Positions 13,949 to 16,025 of a stretch of 16,025 nt of DNA are shown here, in pieces. The stretch is from contig CANBRH010000024.1 in assembly GCA_947371865.1 (NCBI GenBank), forward strand, positions 1 to 16,025, written 5' to 3'. Positions within the stretch are counted from its first letter, which is position 1. Every line of letters begins with the position of its first letter. The position numbers were made by a program, and so were the translations under genes. This DNA is from Actinomycetota bacterium (lineage in GTDB: Bacteria > Actinomycetota > Actinomycetes > Nanopelagicales > Nanopelagicaceae). Below the pieces are notes generated by a model. It worked only from the letters and a program-made list of their open reading frames with translations. It did no database searches and had not been told where the DNA came from.

Positions 13949-15835
13949 ATGACAGAAGAGTTGTGGTCGCCAAAAGATCCTGAAGGCACCTTCCTGGGTC
14001 AACTCCAAAGGTCGTTGGGTTTTGAAAATTACGCAGATCTCCATCGCTGGAGCGTAGATAACCCTGGCGAATTTTGGTCGCGGGCATGGGACGACTTACA
14101 TATTGTGGGCGAGAAGGGCGAGGTGGCCTATGAAGTTGGGGTTGATTTTCTAGCCGCTAAATTCTTTCCTTTTGCTCGATTGAATGTGGCCGAAAATCTA
14201 CTGACCAATAACTTTACAGACGAAATCGCCATTATCTCCATTGTCGAGGATGGCTCTCGGGTGGAGATCACCTGGAACCAACTGCGCACCTTGGTAGGAG
14301 CCGCTACTGCCGCGATGAGGGCTGAAGGAATCACAACCGGCGATCGAGTGGTCGCCTGGACTCCAAACGTCGCAGAAGTCATTGTGTATGGTTTGGCCGC
14401 ACTGAGCATTGGGGCAATTATTAGCACCGCCTCACCCGATTTTGCTCCACATGCCGTTGAAGATCGTTTTGGTCAGGTGGAACCAAAATTGCTTTTGGCC
14501 GCCAGTACTTATAGTTATAACGGCAAAGTTTTCGATTGTTCGGCGAAGGTAGCGGAAATTCTGCAACTTCTACCGACGATAACGAAGGCTATTTCGGTGG
14601 CAAACTTCCAAAAGTGGATCGAACCCTTTCTGGGTTCTGCTCTTGATTTCACCCCCCTTCCCTTTGATCACCCTGGATTTGTGCTCTTCTCCAGCGGTAC
14701 AACGGGCAAGCCAAAGTGCATAGTTCATAGCGGTGCAGGAGTTCTTCTCAAAGCTGCTGCCGAGCAGCACTATCAATTTAATATTTCAGAAGGCGAGAAA
14801 GTTTTCTTCTTCACAACTTGCGGTTGGATGATGTGGAATTGGCTAACAATGGCACTTTCTCGCGCTGCGACCATAGTGCTCTATGACGGTTCTCCCATGT
14901 ATCCCAATCCAGAACGACTCTTTGATATGGCGCAAGCCGAGTGCCTTGAATTCTTTGGAGTTTCCGCCAAGTTTATTGATTCAGCTCATAAGGAAGGTTT
15001 AACTCCTGCAACAACTCATAACTTGCATTCATTAAGACTTATTGCCTCGACTGGTTCAGTTCTTAGCCCAGAGAGCTTTGATTATGTTTACTCTGACATT
15101 AAGAGCGATGTCCATTTAGCCTCTATGTCCGGCGGTACTGACATCTGTGGTTGTTTTGTTGCTGGAGTTCCCACCTTGCCGGTGCATCGCGGAGAGATCC
15201 AAGGTGCATGTTTAGGAATGGCGACAGATGTTTTTAATTCCAATGGTGCAAGTGCGGCAATCGATCACAAAGGTGAATTGGTCTGCACAGTCCCCTTTCC
15301 TTCGAAACCAATTGGTTTCTGGGGAGATGTAAATGATGCGAAATATCGTGCGGCCTACTTTGAAGGTTTCCCTGGAGTTTGGACCCACGGCGATTTCGCC
15401 GCTAAGAGTAAATCTGGAGGTTTTACTCTCTTTGGCCGAAGCGATGCCACCCTCAATTCCAAAGGCGTGCGAATTGGCACGGCTGAAATTTATAGAGTTG
15501 TCGAAACTTTCCCACAAGTAAATGAAGCAATGGCGGTTTCGCAGGATTGGGACGGAGATACTCGCGTTGTTCTCTTCTTGACCCTCAAACCCGATCTGGT
15601 TCTGGATGAAGTTCTGGAGAAAGAAATCCGCCTCGCGCTGCGGACTCAAGCCAGCCCACGCCACGTACCGGAGAGGATTGTTGTGGCTCCACAATTGCCG
15701 CGAACAAAGAGCAATAAGCTGGTCGAACTTGCTGTTACTGACGTGATTAACGGCCGCGAAGTTCGCAACCGAGATGCCCTAGCCAACCCCGACGCCTTGG
15801 ATTGGTTTAAAGATCTTCCTGCCCTACAAACTTAA
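13949..15835 (+). CDS. aacS: Acetoacetyl-CoA synthetase
   Basis: This 628-residue adenylate-forming enzyme activates acetoacetate with ATP and CoA to acetoacetyl-CoA. General motifs are the P-loop SSGTTGKPK (248-256), GGTDICG (395-401), HGD (480-482), the hinge GRSDATLNSKGVRIG, and PRTKSNK with the probable catalytic K590. Features pointing to acetoacetyl-CoA synthetase rather than acetyl- or propionyl-CoA synthetase are FFPFARLNVAENLL, STASPDFAPHAVEDRF, FTTCGWMMWNW, DICGCFVAGVPTLPVHRGEI and GVWTHGDF. Length is slightly under the usual 650. It follows livM by 9 bp with no clear Shine-Dalgarno, so it probably depends on coupled translation. In context it takes acetoacetate from the 3-hydroxybutyrate dehydrogenase; activity on 3-oxovalerate is possible but unproven. 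Confidence 0.92.
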   Translation: MTEELWSPKDPEGTFLGQLQRSLGFENYADLHRWSVDNPGEFWSRAWDDLHIVGEKGEVAYEVGVDFLAAKFFPFARLNVAENLLTNNFTDEIAIISIVEDGSRVEITWNQLRTLVGAATAAMRAEGITTGDRVVAWTPNVAEVIVYGLAALSIGAIISTASPDFAPHAVEDRFGQVEPKLLLAASTYSYNGKVFDCSAKVAEILQLLPTITKAISVANFQKWIEPFLGSALDFTPLPFDHPGFVLFSSGTTGKPKCIVHSGAGVLLKAAAEQHYQFNISEGEKVFFFTTCGWMMWNWLTMALSRAATIVLYDGSPMYPNPERLFDMAQAECLEFFGVSAKFIDSAHKEGLTPATTHNLHSLRLIASTGSVLSPESFDYVYSDIKSDVHLASMSGGTDICGCFVAGVPTLPVHRGEIQGACLGMATDVFNSNGASAAIDHKGELVCTVPFPSKPIGFWGDVNDAKYRAAYFEGFPGVWTHGDFAAKSKSGGFTLFGRSDATLNSKGVRIGTAEIYRVVETFPQVNEAMAVSQDWDGDTRVVLFLTLKPDLVLDEVLEKEIRLALRTQASPRHVPERIVVAPQLPRTKSNKLVELAVTDVINGREVRNRDALANPDALDWFKDLPALQT

Positions 15836-15840
15836 CCGGG

Positions 15841-15870
15841 CAAAGAAAAAGCCCCGGATTTCTCCGGGAC
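15841..15870 (-). terminator. Intrinsic terminator of the tRNA-Ile/tRNA-Ala transcript
   Basis: On the minus strand an 8-bp GC-rich stem (GTCCCGGA / TCCGGGGC, one G-U pair; plus-strand arms 15851-15858 and 15863-15870) with a GAAA loop is followed at once by TTTTTC. It lies 12 bp after tRNA-Ala. On the plus strand the hairpin is followed only by TTTG, so it may also stop the acetoacetyl-CoA synthetase message weakly. Confidence 0.85.
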
Positions 15871-15882
15871 TTTGTGAACTTG

Positions 15883-15955
15883 TGGAGACTAGGAGGATCG
15901 AACTCCTGACCTCCTGCTTGCAAAGCAGGCGCTCTACCAATTGAGCTAAGTCCCC
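15883..15955 (-). tRNA. alaT: tRNA-Ala (anticodon TGC)
   Basis: Read on the minus strand this is a 73-nt cloverleaf. The acceptor arms GGGGACT and AGTCTCC pair with one G-U and are followed by discriminator A. The D arm contains TAGCTCAATTGGTAGAGC, the anticodon stem CCTGC/GCAGG holds loop TTTGCAA (anticodon TGC), and the T arm has AGGAG-TTCGATC-CTCCT. The 3' CCA is not encoded (the next bases are CA), so CCA must be added by the nucleotidyltransferase. It is transcribed just after tRNA-Ile, 27 bp away. Confidence 0.96.
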
Positions 15956-15982
15956 GTATTACTACGGTCTTTCTTGCCAGCG

Positions 15983-16025
15983 TGGGCCTGGGAGGACTTG
16001 AACCTCCGACCTCTTCCTTATCAGG
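15983..16025 (-). tRNA. ileT: tRNA-Ile (anticodon GAT), 3' part
   Basis: The window cuts this gene. The visible 43 nt on the minus strand hold the anticodon loop CTGATAA (anticodon GAT), the 3' anticodon arm GGAAG, variable loop, T arm GGAGG-TTCAAGT-CCTCC, the acceptor 3' arm CAGGCCC and discriminator A. CCA is not encoded. The 5' half lies past 16025. The ileT-alaT pair next to gyrA is a common actinobacterial arrangement. Confidence 0.9.

Noticed and set aside
15212..15694. A 160-codon open frame on the minus strand
   Set aside because: It lies wholly inside the well-supported acetoacetyl-CoA synthetase gene, matches no family I know, and has no operon context. The same applies to the other antisense frames of 60-130 codons in the window, such as minus 14-403, 12155-12466 and 11577-11885.
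13949..15835. Propionyl-CoA synthetase (prpE) serving the methylcitrate cycle
   Set aside because: The family-specific blocks match acetoacetyl-CoA synthetase, not the acetyl/propionyl type.
1..16025. Insertion sequences, integrases or phage genes that would explain the inserted block
   Set aside because: No transposase, integrase or terminal inverted repeats were seen, and the tRNA genes at the right end show no att-like duplication inside the window.

Overview
The window looks like the chromosome of an actinobacterium with moderate G+C (by eye roughly half A+T), short intergenic gaps and many overlapping genes. The evidence is a CrgA division protein starting MPKSKVRKK, a PASTA-type PknB kinase next to a PP2C phosphatase, and the order pknB / trpG / crgA / rhomboid / ppiA / tRNA-Ala / tRNA-Ile with alternating strands. 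That order is known from the origin-proximal region of Mycobacterium and relatives. The moderate G+C and tight packing would suit a streamlined aquatic lineage such as the freshwater acI group (Nanopelagicales), but this is a guess, not a demonstration.

Layout: (1) 1-2711 is the cell-envelope signalling and division block: the 3' end of a pstP-like phosphatase, pknB, then convergent trpG and divergent crgA. (2) 2697-2823 is a small non-coding patch with a 32-bp tandem repeat that copies the 3' end of crgA, an 18-bp inverted repeat and three DnaA-box-like 9-mers. (3) 2822-3921 holds a rhomboid protease and a cyclophilin on the minus strand. (4) 3993-9139 is a minus-strand operon transcribed hydrolase > 3-hydroxybutyrate dehydrogenase > prpB > prpC > prpD. 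(5) 9140-9299 is a 160-bp divergent control region. (6) 9300-15835 is a plus-strand operon: a substrate-binding protein, livG-livF-livH-livM-like ABC transporter genes, and acetoacetyl-CoA synthetase. (7) 15841-16025 holds a terminator, tRNA-Ala(TGC) and the 3' part of tRNA-Ile(GAT), all on the minus strand.

The most interesting part is the pair of divergent operons (4-6). Together they encode a plausible route for short 3-hydroxyacids: uptake (ABC transporter), possible ester cleavage (alpha/beta hydrolase), oxidation of D-3-hydroxybutyrate to acetoacetate (dehydrogenase with all four expected carboxylate-binding residues), activation to acetoacetyl-CoA (synthetase), and disposal of propionyl-CoA by the 2-methylcitrate cycle (PrpB, PrpC, PrpD). 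Linking 3-hydroxybutyrate genes to propionyl-CoA genes makes sense if the food is a mix of C4 and C5 hydroxyacids, such as monomers or oligomers of the polyester PHBV, because 3-hydroxyvalerate yields acetyl-CoA plus propionyl-CoA. This is an inference from gene content. No thiolase, propionyl-CoA synthetase or dedicated regulator is visible. The whole catabolic block sits between ppiA and alaT-ileT, genes that lie close together in the ancestral origin-proximal order, so it looks like an insertion into a conserved core region.
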